Source: Cupriavidus sp. MP-37 (GTDB lineage Bacteria > Pseudomonadota > Gammaproteobacteria > Burkholderiales > Burkholderiaceae). Taken from it: 64,000 nt of DNA. The notes under the pieces are model-generated. The model was not told the DNA's origin, searched no databases, and saw only the letters and a program-made list of their open reading frames with translations. Both the position numbers and the translations under genes were made by a program. Shown here piece after piece: positions 1 to 9,014 of this stretch. The stretch spans positions 3,551,977 to 3,615,976 of the forward strand of contig NZ_CP085344.1 in assembly GCF_020618415.1 (NCBI RefSeq). Direction: 5' to 3'. Within the stretch, counting starts at the first letter, position 1; every line of letters starts with the position of its first letter.

Positions 1-795
1 CGCGCCATCAGCTTCGTGTTCCTGGGCTGGAGCGTCGCCAGCGTGGTGGGCGTGCCGCTGGGGACGTGGATTTCCAGCACGCTGGGCTGGCGCGTCAGCA
101 TGGCGCTGGTCGGGGTGATGGCGCTGCTGGTGGCGGCGGCGGTATGGCGCGCGCTGCCGCGCGGGCTGATGGTGCCGCCGGCCGGGCGCGAGGCCTGGGG
201 CGCGGTGCTGCGCCACAAGCCGGTGATGCTGGTGGTGCTGACCACCATGATCTCGTCGGCGGGCATGTTTACGCTGTTTACCTATATCGCGCCGCTGATG
301 CGCGACGTCTATGGCATCAGCGGCGGCGCGCTCAGCCTGATGTTCCTGGCCTACGGTGCCTGCGGGGTGTTCGGCAACGCCATGGCGGCGTCGCGCATGG
401 ACCGGGTCACGCCGAGCCGGATCGTGCAGGTGACGCTGCTGACCTCGATCACGGCGATGGTGCTGTGGCCGCTGGCCGGGCTGGGCAGCGTGGCGCTGGT
501 GGCGCTGTTCATGCTGTGGGGCGTGGGCGGCTTTGCCACCAACAGCGCGCAGCAGGCGCGGCTGGTGCTGCTGGCGCCGGAGCGGGCCTCGGTGTCGATC
601 TCGCTGAACTCCTCGTCGATCTACCTGGGGCAGGCCGCCGGTGCCATGGCGGGCGCGGCGATCTATACCCTGGCCGGCCCGGACACGCTGCACTGGGGCG
701 CGGCGGCGCTGATGCTGGCGGCGCTGGCGGTGTCGCAGCGCGCGCGCCTGCTGGGCTGCCGCTGGCAGCCGGCGCACGCGGCGCGGCAGCTCTGA
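1..795 (+). CDS. MFS transporter, 5' part missing
   Basis: The reading frame is open from base 1, so the start lies upstream of the window; 264 codons are visible and end with TGA at 793-795. The product is a polytopic membrane protein with about eight hydrophobic segments alternating with short basic loops, as expected for the C-terminal two thirds of a 12-helix major facilitator. Segments such as SAGMFTLFTYIAPLM and the short SRMDRVTPSR loop resemble the DHA1 drug/arabinose efflux branch. The substrate cannot be told. The gene is followed by a 164-base spacer carrying DnaA-box-like sequences. Confidence 0.75.
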   Translation, partial: RAISFVFLGWSVASVVGVPLGTWISSTLGWRVSMALVGVMALLVAAAVWRALPRGLMVPPAGREAWGAVLRHKPVMLVVLTTMISSAGMFTLFTYIAPLMRDVYGISGGALSLMFLAYGACGVFGNAMAASRMDRVTPSRIVQVTLLTSITAMVLWPLAGLGSVALVALFMLWGVGGFATNSAQQARLVLLAPERASVSISLNSSSIYLGQAAGAMAGAAIYTLAGPDTLHWGAAALMLAALAVSQRARLLGCRWQPAHAARQL

Positions 796-871
796 TTCCG
801 GTCTGGGGTTCCGGTCTGAAACGGGCGCCGCGATCCCCCGCCGGCGCCTTGTGAGGAACCGCACCAAGCAC

Positions 872-939
872 TTGTCCACAGCCTTATCCGCCCCGTTATC
901 CTCAGGGATATCCGCAGCTTATCCACATCCCTTTCCACA
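872..939 (+). promoter_or_regulatory. Array of six DnaA-box-like 9-mers
   Basis: Six 9-mers begin at 872, 884, 896, 908, 919 and 931, a nearly perfect 12-base pitch and all in the same orientation. They read TTGTCCACA, TTATCCGCC, TTATCCTCA, ATATCCGCA, TTATCCACA and CTTTCCACA. The fifth is the consensus DnaA box and the first differs by one base. The same variants TTGTCCACA and CTTTCCACA occur in the origin region in front of dnaA at 62.7-62.9 kb. Seen in sequence; binding by DnaA is inference. Confidence 0.55.
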
Positions 940-959
940 ACCACGAAGCGGGGGCGCAC

Positions 960-1598
960 GTGAGCGATTCGAGACCTTGGCCGGGCCTTGCGCGCGTGCT
1001 GGCGGTCAGCCTGGGCAAGGCCATCCCGCTGGTGGTGGCGGGCGCGGGCACCGAGGCGGTGGTGCTGTCGGGCATCCGCAAGCATCCGGTCAGCACGCTG
1101 CTGCATCCGCTGCGGGTCCAGGTGCAGCCACTGGGCCTGGCGGGCGACGAGCAGGGCGACCTGACCGTGCACGGCGGCCTCGACAAGGCGGTCTACGCCT
1201 ACCCGTCCGAGCACTACGCGTGGTGGAATGCCCGCCGCCGCGCCTGCGCGCAGCCTGACTCCGGCCCGCCGCTGCCCTACGGCGCGATGGGGGAAAACCT
1301 GACGCTGGAGGGTTTGCTGGAGTCCGCGCTATGGATCGGCGACCTGGTGCGGGTCGGCACCGCCCTGCTGCGGGTGGAAGCGCCGCGCCAGCCCTGCTAC
1401 AAGTTCAACGCCGCGCTGGGCTACCGCCACGCGGTGCGCGACATGGTGCAGAGCGGCTACTCCGGGGTCTACCTCAGCGTGGTGCTGAAGGGCGAAGTGC
1501 GCGCCGGCGACGCGGTGATTGTGCAGGCCGGACCACGGGAATTGTCGGTCGACAGCGTAAATCAGTGGCGCCGCGATGGCCGGCGGCAGCTTTTCTGA
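960..1598 (+). CDS. MOSC domain-containing protein (YiiM-like)
   Basis: This 212-residue protein fits the MOSC family, beta-barrel proteins related to the C-terminal domain of molybdenum cofactor sulfurase and to YiiM/mARC-type enzymes that handle molybdopterin cofactor or reduce N-hydroxylated compounds. Visible hallmarks are the HGGLDKAVYAYP stretch from His71, the GENLTLEG turn near residue 111 and the conserved cysteine Cys146 in the APRQPCYKFN motif. Translation starts at GTG 960, directly after the DnaA-box-like array; no strong Shine-Dalgarno sequence is visible. Length matches YiiM (about 220). The physiological substrate is unknown. No molybdenum cofactor gene is adjacent. Confidence 0.8.
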   Translation: MSDSRPWPGLARVLAVSLGKAIPLVVAGAGTEAVVLSGIRKHPVSTLLHPLRVQVQPLGLAGDEQGDLTVHGGLDKAVYAYPSEHYAWWNARRRACAQPDSGPPLPYGAMGENLTLEGLLESALWIGDLVRVGTALLRVEAPRQPCYKFNAALGYRHAVRDMVQSGYSGVYLSVVLKGEVRAGDAVIVQAGPRELSVDSVNQWRRDGRRQLF

Positions 1599-1859
1599 TA
1601 ATGTTTGTCTAACCATACAAGCGCCCCGCTACACACATCTCCGGCCTCCCCTGTGGCCCGGACGGCGTTTGCCGGCGCCGGGCATTACCAGACCCTTGCA
1701 CCTCTGTAACGGACTGTAATACGCGGCGCTGGCTCCGGCGGGCGAAGCGCGGTACTAGTAGAGTCTTTGCGCGACACGCACCGGCAACATCTGGGCACAA
1801 CATGCCGGGCGGTACACGGGGAGTGGCGCTGAAGACGCGGGGCAGAGGGTCCACACAAC

Positions 1860-3095
1860 ATGAAATCTGACAGGATCGACCAGCCCAAGGGCTTCGTCGA
1901 CAGCAACTGGAGGGCGGCCGCCGGGACCGGGCGCGGCCGCGTGTCGCCGTGGCTGGCGGTGGTCGTAGTGCTGGCCGTCGCCGGGTTGGGCTGGTTTGCG
2001 TGGCGCACGTGGCTGGCGCCGAAGCCCGCGCCCAAGCCGCCCGCGGCCGCCGTCGTGTCTACCGCGCCGGTGCAGCAGGGCGACGTGCCGCTGCAGGTCT
2101 CGGCCAACGGCAATGTCACGGCGCTGTCCACGGTGGAGGTGCGGCCGCAGGTGTCCAGCACCGTGCGCACCGTCCATATCAAGGAAGGCCAGACCGTCAA
2201 GCCGGGCGACCTGCTGTTCTCGCTCGATACCCGCATGGACGAGGCCAACCTGGCCAAGGCGCAGGCGCAGCTGCTGCGCGACCAGGCCGACCTGGCCGAT
2301 GCGCGCCGCGCGCTGGCGCGCAGCCAGGAGCTGCTGCAGCGCAATTTCATTTCGAAGAGCGCGGTCGATACCGCGCAGGCGCGGGCCGACGGCCTGGCCG
2401 CCACCGTGCGCGCCGACCAGGCCGCGATCGAGGCCAGCCGCGTGGCGGTGAGCTATGGCGCCATCCGCGCCACCATCAGCGGCCGCACCGGCGTGATCAA
2501 CGCCTTCCCGGGCTCGCTGGTACTGCCCAACAGCACCCAGCCGATGGTCACCATCGCCCAGGTGCAGCCGATCGCCGTCACCTTCAGCCTGCCCGAACGC
2601 CAGCTGGCCGCGCTGCGCGGGGCGCTGCGCGCCGGCCCGGTGCAAGTCACCGCGCAGCCCAACGACGGCAACCCGGCGCCGGTGACCGGCCGCATCAGCT
2701 TCGTCGACAACACCGTCGATCCCCAGTACGGCACCATCCGCGTCAAGGCGCAGTTCGACAATGAAGAACAGCGGCTGTGGCCGGGCACCTATGCCACCGT
2801 CAGCGCCGTGGTGCAGACCCTGAAAAACGCGCTGTCGGTGCCGCCGCAGGCAGTGGTGACCGGCCCCGAGGGGCGTTTCGTCTATGTGGTGCAACCCGAC
2901 AGCAAGGTGGCGCGCGTGCCGGTGCGGGTGGTGACGACTACCGCCGCCGCGGCCGTGGTCGAGGGCGTGCAGCCCGGCGCCCGCGTGGTGGTGGAAGGCA
3001 CGCAGAACCTGCGCCCCGGCGCGCTGGTGCGCGAGGCCGCGGCCCGCGGCGCCTCGGCCGCCGACGCTGCCCGCCCTGCCAGCGCGGGGCACTGA
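1860..3095 (+). CDS. mdtA: RND efflux periplasmic adaptor (MdtA-like)
   Basis: This is the membrane fusion subunit of a tripartite RND pump, linking an inner-membrane permease to an outer-membrane channel. The 411-residue protein has a cytoplasmic N terminus, one membrane anchor at about residues 30-47, a proline/alanine linker, a lipoyl/barrel-sandwich half (VEVRPQVSSTVRTVHIKEGQ), a helical hairpin rich in Ala/Gln/Arg, the second lipoyl half (GAIRATISGRTGVI) and beta-barrel plus membrane-proximal domains. It lies 3 bases ahead of the permease gene, so the two are surely cotranscribed. The gene symbol rests on family resemblance to MdtA only. The 260 bases upstream show no convincing promoter or operator. 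Confidence 0.85.
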   Translation: MKSDRIDQPKGFVDSNWRAAAGTGRGRVSPWLAVVVVLAVAGLGWFAWRTWLAPKPAPKPPAAAVVSTAPVQQGDVPLQVSANGNVTALSTVEVRPQVSSTVRTVHIKEGQTVKPGDLLFSLDTRMDEANLAKAQAQLLRDQADLADARRALARSQELLQRNFISKSAVDTAQARADGLAATVRADQAAIEASRVAVSYGAIRATISGRTGVINAFPGSLVLPNSTQPMVTIAQVQPIAVTFSLPERQLAALRGALRAGPVQVTAQPNDGNPAPVTGRISFVDNTVDPQYGTIRVKAQFDNEEQRLWPGTYATVSAVVQTLKNALSVPPQAVVTGPEGRFVYVVQPDSKVARVPVRVVTTTAAAAVVEGVQPGARVVVEGTQNLRPGALVREAAARGASAADAARPASAGH

Positions 3096-3098
3096 GCC

Positions 3099-6000
3099 AT
3101 GACGCTCTCCGAACTCTGCATCCGCCGTCCGGTGATGACGGTGCTGCTGTGCCTGGCGGTGGTGGTCACCGGCATCGTGCTGTATCCGACCATTCCCATT
3201 GCGGCGCTGCCCAGCTTCAACTCGCCGGTGATCCAGGTCACCGCCACCCTGCCCGGCGCCAGCCCCGAGACCATGGCCGCGTCGGTGGCCACGCAGCTGG
3301 AGAAACAGTTCGCGACGATTCCGGGCGTGTCGGTGATCAGCTCGTCGAACACGCTCGGCAACTCCAGCATCACCATCGAGTTCAACAGCGACCGCGATAT
3401 CGACGATGCGGCCGTCGACGTGCAAGCGGCGCTGTTCCGCGCGCAGCGTTCGCTGCCGATCGAGATGACGACGCCGCCGTCGTACCGCAAGGTCAACCCG
3501 GCCGACGCGCCGGTGCTGCTGCTGGCGATCAACTCGCCGGCAATGAGCCTGGCCGACCTGAACGCCTTCGGCGACAACCTGATCTCGCCGACGCTGGCAA
3601 CGCTGCCGGGCGTGGCGCAGGTGCAGATCTTCGGGCAGAAGCGCTTTGCGGTGCGCGTGCGCGCGCACCCGGACGCGCTCGCTGCGCGCGGCCTGACGCT
3701 GGATGAACTGGCCACCGCGCTGAACCGCGCCAACGCCAACACGCCGGTGGGCACGCTCGACAGCGCGCGCCAGACCCTGACGATCCAGGCCAACCGGCAG
3801 CTGACCAGTGCCGACGCCTTCCGCAATATCATCGTCGCCAGCCAGCCCAACGGCGCGCTGGTGCGGCTGTCCGACGTGGCCGAGGTCGAGGACAGCGTCG
3901 AAACCATCAAGACCGGCAGCTGGCTCAACAACGAGCGCTCGATCGTGCTGGCGGTGCTGCGCCAGCCCGACGCCAATACCGTCGCCGTGGTCGACGCCAT
4001 CCATGCCGCCCTGCCCCGCCTGATCCAGCAGATGCCGGGCTCGATCAACGTGTCGGTGGTCAACGACCGCTCGCGCTCGATCCGCGAATCGATCCACGAC
4101 GTGCAGTTCACGCTGGCGCTGACGGTGGCGCTGGTGGTGATGGTGATCTTCCTGTTCCTGCGCCGCGCCGCGGCCACGCTGATCCCGACGGTGTCGCTGC
4201 CGATCTCGCTGATCGGCACGGTGGCCTTGATGAAAGCGTTCGGCTACAGCCTGGACAACGTCTCGCTGCTGGCGATCACGCTCGCGGTGGGGCTGGTGGT
4301 CGACGACGCCATCGTCATGCTCGAGAACATCGTGCGCCATATCGAGGAAGGCGTGCCGCCGCTGAAGGCGGCGCTGGTGGGCTCGCGCGAGATGGGCTTC
4401 ACCATCCTGTCGATCTCGATCTCGCTGGTGGCAGTGTTTATCCCGATCTTCTTCATGCCGGGCGTGATCGGGCTGCTGTTCCACGAATTCGCCGCGGTGG
4501 TGTCGCTGTCGATCCTGGTGTCGGCGCTGGTGTCGCTGACGCTGATCCCGATGCTGTGCGCGCGCTTCCTGTCGGCCGAGAACGTGCCGGTGGACGAGTC
4601 GCACCACGCCTATGGCGACCACCCGCCGGGCCAGCCGGCCAAGCCCGCGGTGGCGCAGAAGCAGACCCTGGGCATGCGCTCGACGCAGTGGTTCGAGAAC
4701 CTGTTCGAGTTCACGCTGCACCGCTATGCGCGCGGGCTGGACTGGTGCCTGGCGCACCGGCGCACCGTGCTGGTGGCGGCGGGCCTGACCTTCGTGCTGA
4801 CCGCGGTGCTGTTCGTCGCCATTCCCAAGGGCTTCTTCCCGGAAGAGGATATCGGCCAGATCCGCGTCAACGCCGAAGGGCCGCAGGATATTTCGTTCGA
4901 TGCCATGTCAGAGCGGTTGCGCGACGCGGCCGAGCGCATGCGCGCCAACCCGGCGGTCAAGAGCATCGTGGTGGCCATCGGCGGCGGCCCGTCGCCGGCC
5001 ATCAACACCGGGCGCATGTTCGTCGAACTGAAGCCGCGCGGCGAGCGCGCCGCCATGCCCAAGGTGATCGAGTCACTGCGGCGCGACGTTGCCGGCGTGC
5101 CGGGCCTGGCGGTGTACTTCGCGCCGGTGCAGAACCTGCAGCTGGGCGGGCGCCAGAGCAAGAGCCGCTACCAGTACACGCTGCAGAGCGTGAAGGCCGG
5201 GCAGCTGCAGGATTACTCCGACCAGCTGATGGCGAAGATGCGCGCCGACAGCCTGTTCCGCGACGTCACCAGCGACTCGCAGCAGTCCGGCCTCGAAGCC
5301 CACCTGACCATCGACCGCGACAAGGCCAATGCGCTGGGCGTGCAGATGCAGGACGTGCGCACCGCGCTGTATTCGGCCTTCGGCGAGCGCCAGGTGTCGA
5401 CCATCTACACGCCGATCGACAACTACTACGTGATCCTGCAGGCGGCCGATGTCGACCGCACCGACGAAAGCGCGTTCTCCAAGCTCTATGTGCGCAGCAA
5501 GACCGGGCAGATGGTGCCGGTGTCGGCCTTCGCCACCACCGAGCGCCGGGTCGGCCCGATCGCGGTCAACCACCAGGGCCAGCTGCCGTCGGTGACGGTG
5601 TCGTTCAACCTGGCCCCGGGCGCGGCGCTGGGCGACGCCTCGGCGCGCATCGACCGCTACAAGCAGGAGATCGCGATGCCGACCTCGATCTTCACCAGCT
5701 GGGGCGGCGACGCGGCGGTGTTCCAGTCGTCGCAGGCGACACAGATCGTGCTGCTGGTGGCGGCGATCGCGGTGATCTACACGCTGCTGGGGGTGCTGTA
5801 CGAGAGCTACATCCACCCGCTCACCATCCTGGCGGGCCTGCCGTCCGCGGCGGTGGGGGCGTTGCTGACGCTCTTTATCTTCAACGTCGAGCTGTCGCTG
5901 ATCGCGGTGATCGGCGTGCTGATGCTGATCGGCATCGTCAAGAAGAACGCGATCATGATGATCGACTTCGCGCTGGCGGCGCAGCGCGAACAGGGCATGA

Positions 6001-6305
6001 CGCCGGCCCGGGCGATCCGGCAGGCGTGCCTGCTGCGCTTCCGGCCGATCATGATGACCACCTTCGCCGCGGTGATGGGCGCGCTGCCGCTGGCGCTGGG
6101 CCTGGGCGCCGGCGCCGAGCTGCGCCAGCCGCTGGGCCTGGCGGTGGTCGGCGGGCTGCTGTTCTCGCAGGTGATCACGCTGTTCATCACGCCGGTGATC
6201 TACCTGGCGCTGGACAAGTTCTCCGGCACCGGGCCGCTGCAGATCGACGCGGAAGGCAACAAGCTGCCGGAGAAGGTGTCCGCGGAGGCGGTGCGGCAGC
6301 ACTGA
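3099..6305 (+). CDS. mdtB: RND efflux permease, HAE1 family (MdtB/MdtC-like)
   Basis: A 1068-residue proton-driven inner-membrane efflux permease. Twelve hydrophobic segments in the RND arrangement and two large periplasmic loops are visible. The proton-relay residues are present: Asp402 and Asp403 in the LVVDDAIVMLEN segment of TM4 and a lysine of the VKKNAIMM segment (residues 948-949) in TM10. Sequence style (ELCIRRPVMTVLL at the N terminus, PIAALPSFNSPVIQVTA) is closer to MdtB/MdtC than to AcrB. Enterobacterial MdtB and MdtC work as a pair; only one permease is encoded here, and no outer-membrane factor follows, so the pump probably borrows a channel such as the OprM-like protein at 32.3 kb. 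Substrates cannot be inferred. Confidence 0.88.
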   Translation: MTLSELCIRRPVMTVLLCLAVVVTGIVLYPTIPIAALPSFNSPVIQVTATLPGASPETMAASVATQLEKQFATIPGVSVISSSNTLGNSSITIEFNSDRDIDDAAVDVQAALFRAQRSLPIEMTTPPSYRKVNPADAPVLLLAINSPAMSLADLNAFGDNLISPTLATLPGVAQVQIFGQKRFAVRVRAHPDALAARGLTLDELATALNRANANTPVGTLDSARQTLTIQANRQLTSADAFRNIIVASQPNGALVRLSDVAEVEDSVETIKTGSWLNNERSIVLAVLRQPDANTVAVVDAIHAALPRLIQQMPGSINVSVVNDRSRSIRESIHDVQFTLALTVALVVMVIFLFLRRAAATLIPTVSLPISLIGTVALMKAFGYSLDNVSLLAITLAVGLVVDDAIVMLENIVRHIEEGVPPLKAALVGSREMGFTILSISISLVAVFIPIFFMPGVIGLLFHEFAAVVSLSILVSALVSLTLIPMLCARFLSAENVPVDESHHAYGDHPPGQPAKPAVAQKQTLGMRSTQWFENLFEFTLHRYARGLDWCLAHRRTVLVAAGLTFVLTAVLFVAIPKGFFPEEDIGQIRVNAEGPQDISFDAMSERLRDAAERMRANPAVKSIVVAIGGGPSPAINTGRMFVELKPRGERAAMPKVIESLRRDVAGVPGLAVYFAPVQNLQLGGRQSKSRYQYTLQSVKAGQLQDYSDQLMAKMRADSLFRDVTSDSQQSGLEAHLTIDRDKANALGVQMQDVRTALYSAFGERQVSTIYTPIDNYYVILQAADVDRTDESAFSKLYVRSKTGQMVPVSAFATTERRVGPIAVNHQGQLPSVTVSFNLAPGAALGDASARIDRYKQEIAMPTSIFTSWGGDAAVFQSSQATQIVLLVAAIAVIYTLLGVLYESYIHPLTILAGLPSAAVGALLTLFIFNVELSLIAVIGVLMLIGIVKKNAIMMIDFALAAQREQGMTPARAIRQACLLRFRPIMMTTFAAVMGALPLALGLGAGAELRQPLGLAVVGGLLFSQVITLFITPVIYLALDKFSGTGPLQIDAEGNKLPEKVSAEAVRQH

Positions 6306-6320
6306 CGCCTTCCGTCGCCT

Positions 6321-6457
6321 GCCGGTTTGCTCCCCTCTCCCGCGAAGTGGGAGAGGGGCAGGGGGTGAGGGTAGGCGCTGGCATACCGACGTCCTGAACT
6401 TCGTCGGTACTCCGGCCCTCACCCCCACCCCTCTCCCACTTCGCGGGCGAGGGGAGC
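6321..6457 (+). repeat. Dispersed palindromic repeat, two inverted units
   Basis: Two copies of a GC-rich palindromic unit in opposite orientation occupy 6321-6370 and 6412-6457, each containing a CCCCTCTCCC..GGGAGAGGGG hairpin followed by a CAGGGGGTGAGGG tail. The same unit recurs near 14.8, 22.8, 33.8, 48.3, 52.5 and 59.5 kb. The arrangement resembles REP/BIME elements. It sits just downstream of the RND permease gene and may end its transcript. Confidence 0.75.
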
Positions 6458-6587
6458 GTCCACCCAGGACGGCAGCATTCTCCAGCCCCTTGCCTGTTCC
6501 CACTTCCACCAGACCCTAGCGAATATGTGGCATCCCAGCCACATTCCCAGCGGCGTTGATCTAAGCCCTTTACCTATCAGACTTAAA

Positions 6588-6602
6588 TGATAATAATTCT
6601 CG
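6588..6602 (+). promoter_or_regulatory. Fur box upstream of the tetrapyrrole uptake operon
   Basis: The sequence TGATAATAATTCTCG matches the 7-1-7 Fur operator TGATAAT-N-ATTATCA at 12 of 14 positions: the left arm is perfect and the right arm matches five of seven. It lies about 110 bases before the TonB receptor start, inside the most AT-rich part of the 6306-6714 spacer. Iron repression of the whole operon by Fur is the natural reading. The rest of that spacer holds the palindromic repeat at its left end and nothing else recognisable. Confidence 0.7.
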
Positions 6603-6714
6603 TTAACTAAAACGGCGTCACCCGCGGCTAGCCTGCCGGGCAGCGCCTCCACGCGAGCCAGCCACCCTTTACGGTTTTCCGCCAGCCAGCGTTCGATTTC
6701 TTTGGGGAGAATCC

Positions 6715-8994
6715 ATGAAACGTCGCTGCCTGGCGCACCTGCGCGCCACCGTCCGGGTCACGCCAGTTGCCGCCGTCTGCGCGGCGCTGGGCGCGCCAGC
6801 CATTGCCGCGGACGGCGCTGGCAACACCACTACGCTGGCTGCACTGAATGAGGTGGTGGTCACCGCCACCCGCACCGAAGAACGCGCCGATGCGGTGGCG
6901 TCCACCATCACCACGCGCGATGCGCGCCAGATCCAGCGCGCACAGCCGGTCGACGAAGCCGGGCTGTTCGCCGACGAGCCGGACATCGACGTGCCGCGCG
7001 ACCGCCGCCGCTTTGGCGCCGGCAGCATCAATATCCGCGGCATCGAGGACAACCGCGTGCTGCAGATGGTCGACGGCGTAAGGCTGCCGGATTTCTTCAA
7101 CGGCGGCGGTCCGTCGAACATCTCGAGCTCGACCCGCGATGCGCCGGAGTTCTCGTTCCTGAAGCGGGTCGAAGTGCTGCGCGGGCCGGCGTCGAGCCTG
7201 TATGGCTCCGACGCGATCGGCGGCGTGGTGGCATACGCGACCAAGGATCCGTCGGACCTGATGCAGGGCCGCAAGGTCGGCGGCGAGCTGGGGCTGAACT
7301 GGAACGGCATCGACAATGGCTTCGGCCAGAGCGCCGGCGTGGCCGGCGGCAGCGACACCCTGCAGGGCCTGTTCATGTATGCGAACCGCAACGCGCATGA
7401 AATGAAGAACATGGGCAGCGACGATTCCAACTCGGTCAACCGCACCCGGCCCAACCCGCAGGACGTGCGCACGCAGGCCTGGCTCGGCAAGATCGTGCTC
7501 AACGCCAGCCCGGCGCACCAGTTCAGGTTTACCTACGAGCATCGCGACGGCAACACCGACACTGACCTGCTGCGCTTGTCCACGGCCTTGCCGCGCGTCA
7601 CCGCCGCCAATGGCAATGAAGACCTGAGCCGCGACCGCGTCAGCCTGGACTACACGTGGAAGCCGGCCAGCGGCGTGCTCGACCGCCTGGCCGCGCAGGT
7701 CTACTACCAGGAGTCCGAGACCACCACGCTGACCAGCCAGGTGCGCAGCAACACCAGCACCGGCTGCTCGGCCACCACGCGCGGCACCAGCCTGTGCAAC
7801 GTCTCGCTGGGCTTTGCCTTCAAGCAGGAGCAGACCGGCTTCAACCTGCAGGGCGACAAGTCGTTTGCCACCGGCGGCGTCGAGCACCGGCTGATCGGCG
7901 GCGTCGATTTCCTGCGCGTGCGCTCGTCGGAAGCGCGCGACGGCACGGTGCGCAACCTGACCACCGGCACCACCACCAAGTCGCTGGCCGGCGAGAATTT
8001 CCCGATCCACGACTTCCCTACCGGCGAGACGCGCCAGACCGGCCTGTTCGCGCAGGACGAGATGCGCTTTTTCGATGGCCGCTTTACGCTGACGCCCGGC
8101 CTGCGCTTCGACCATTACTCGCTGTCGCCCGATGGCGATGACTTGGTCTACAACAATGCCGGCGGCCGCCCGGCGGTCAGCAAGAGCGATTCGCACTTGT
8201 CGCCCAAGCTGTCGGCGCTGTGGCAGGCGAGCGACCGCGTCAACCTGTGGGCGCAGTACGTATTCGGCTACCGCGCGCCGAACTACCAGGAAGTCAACGG
8301 CAGCTTCCGCAATCCGGTGCAGGGCTATGGCGCCGCGCCCAATGCGAACCTGGATCCGGAGAAAAGCCGCTCGTTCGAGGTCGGTGCGCGCTATACCAGC
8401 GACAACGTGCAGACCAGCGTGGCGCTGTTCGACAACCGCTACCGCGACTTTATCGAACAGGTGCAGCTGGCCTGCCCGTCCGACCCCGCGTGCCTGCCCG
8501 GCCTGCGCGCGACCTACCAGTACCGCAACCAGACCAGCGTGCGCATCTATGGTGCCGAGTGGCGCGGGGTGTGGCGCTTCCTGCCGCAATGGCGCGTCGA
8601 TGGCGCGGTGGCGTACGCGCATGGCAACAACGAGCAGACCGGCCAGCCGCTCAACAGTGTGTCGCCGCTGCGCGCCAGCGCCGGGCTGACGTGGGAGCGC
8701 GTGCAGGGACAGGGCGCCGCGATCCGCTGGCGCGGCGCGCGTCCGGTGACGCGCACCGACGATTCGTCGTTCACCTACTTCAAGCCCGCCGGCTACGGCG
8801 TGGTCGACCTGCAGGCGTGGTGGCGCTTCAATCGCTACGTCAGCCTGGCGCTGTCGGTCAACAACCTGTTCGACAAGAAGTACTGGCTGTGGGGCGACGT
8901 GCGCCAGACCGGCGTATCGGCCTCCGAGCCCGGCGTGGACTTCTACACGCAGCCGGGCCGCACCTTCGCCGCCAGCCTGAAGCTGTCGTTCTGA
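6715..8994 (+). CDS. TonB-dependent receptor, heme/hemoglobin receptor family
   Basis: A 759-residue outer-membrane active transporter. A signal peptide of about 31 residues (cleavage near AIAA-DGAG) is followed by a TonB box NEVVVTATR at about 45-53, a plug domain containing NIRGIEDNRVLQMVDGVRLPD and VEVLRGPASSLYGSDAIGGV, and a 22-strand barrel ending in the terminal aromatic SLKLSF. The plug motifs fit the hemoglobin/transferrin/lactoferrin receptor class. The YRAP (519-522) and PNANL (542-546) pair corresponds to the FRAP and NPNL signature of heme receptors, but there is no histidine between them. The start is fixed by GGGGAGA four bases upstream of ATG 6715. It opens a Fur-box operon with a CobN-like chelatase, so heme or another metallo-tetrapyrrole is the probable ligand. 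Confidence 0.88.
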   Translation: MKRRCLAHLRATVRVTPVAAVCAALGAPAIAADGAGNTTTLAALNEVVVTATRTEERADAVASTITTRDARQIQRAQPVDEAGLFADEPDIDVPRDRRRFGAGSINIRGIEDNRVLQMVDGVRLPDFFNGGGPSNISSSTRDAPEFSFLKRVEVLRGPASSLYGSDAIGGVVAYATKDPSDLMQGRKVGGELGLNWNGIDNGFGQSAGVAGGSDTLQGLFMYANRNAHEMKNMGSDDSNSVNRTRPNPQDVRTQAWLGKIVLNASPAHQFRFTYEHRDGNTDTDLLRLSTALPRVTAANGNEDLSRDRVSLDYTWKPASGVLDRLAAQVYYQESETTTLTSQVRSNTSTGCSATTRGTSLCNVSLGFAFKQEQTGFNLQGDKSFATGGVEHRLIGGVDFLRVRSSEARDGTVRNLTTGTTTKSLAGENFPIHDFPTGETRQTGLFAQDEMRFFDGRFTLTPGLRFDHYSLSPDGDDLVYNNAGGRPAVSKSDSHLSPKLSALWQASDRVNLWAQYVFGYRAPNYQEVNGSFRNPVQGYGAAPNANLDPEKSRSFEVGARYTSDNVQTSVALFDNRYRDFIEQVQLACPSDPACLPGLRATYQYRNQTSVRIYGAEWRGVWRFLPQWRVDGAVAYAHGNNEQTGQPLNSVSPLRASAGLTWERVQGQGAAIRWRGARPVTRTDDSSFTYFKPAGYGVVDLQAWWRFNRYVSLALSVNNLFDKKYWLWGDVRQTGVSASEPGVDFYTQPGRTFAASLKLSF

Positions 8995-9014
8995 GCGGCA
9001 GCAAGGAGCTTCGC

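Noticed and set aside
1696..1722. Promoter for the MdtA-like gene from TTGCAC and TAATAC
   Set aside because: The spacing is 15 bases or less and both elements are weak, so it was not listed.
1755..4757. A 1000-codon open frame on the minus strand opposite the RND genes
   Set aside because: It is His/Arg/Gln-rich without domains and mirrors the strong third-position GC bias of the plus-strand genes; the plus-strand proteins are unmistakable.
8220..9014. Extension of the chelatase gene upstream into the receptor gene
   Set aside because: The frame is open but overlaps the receptor coding region, while ATG 9015 has AAGGAG and starts a signal peptide.
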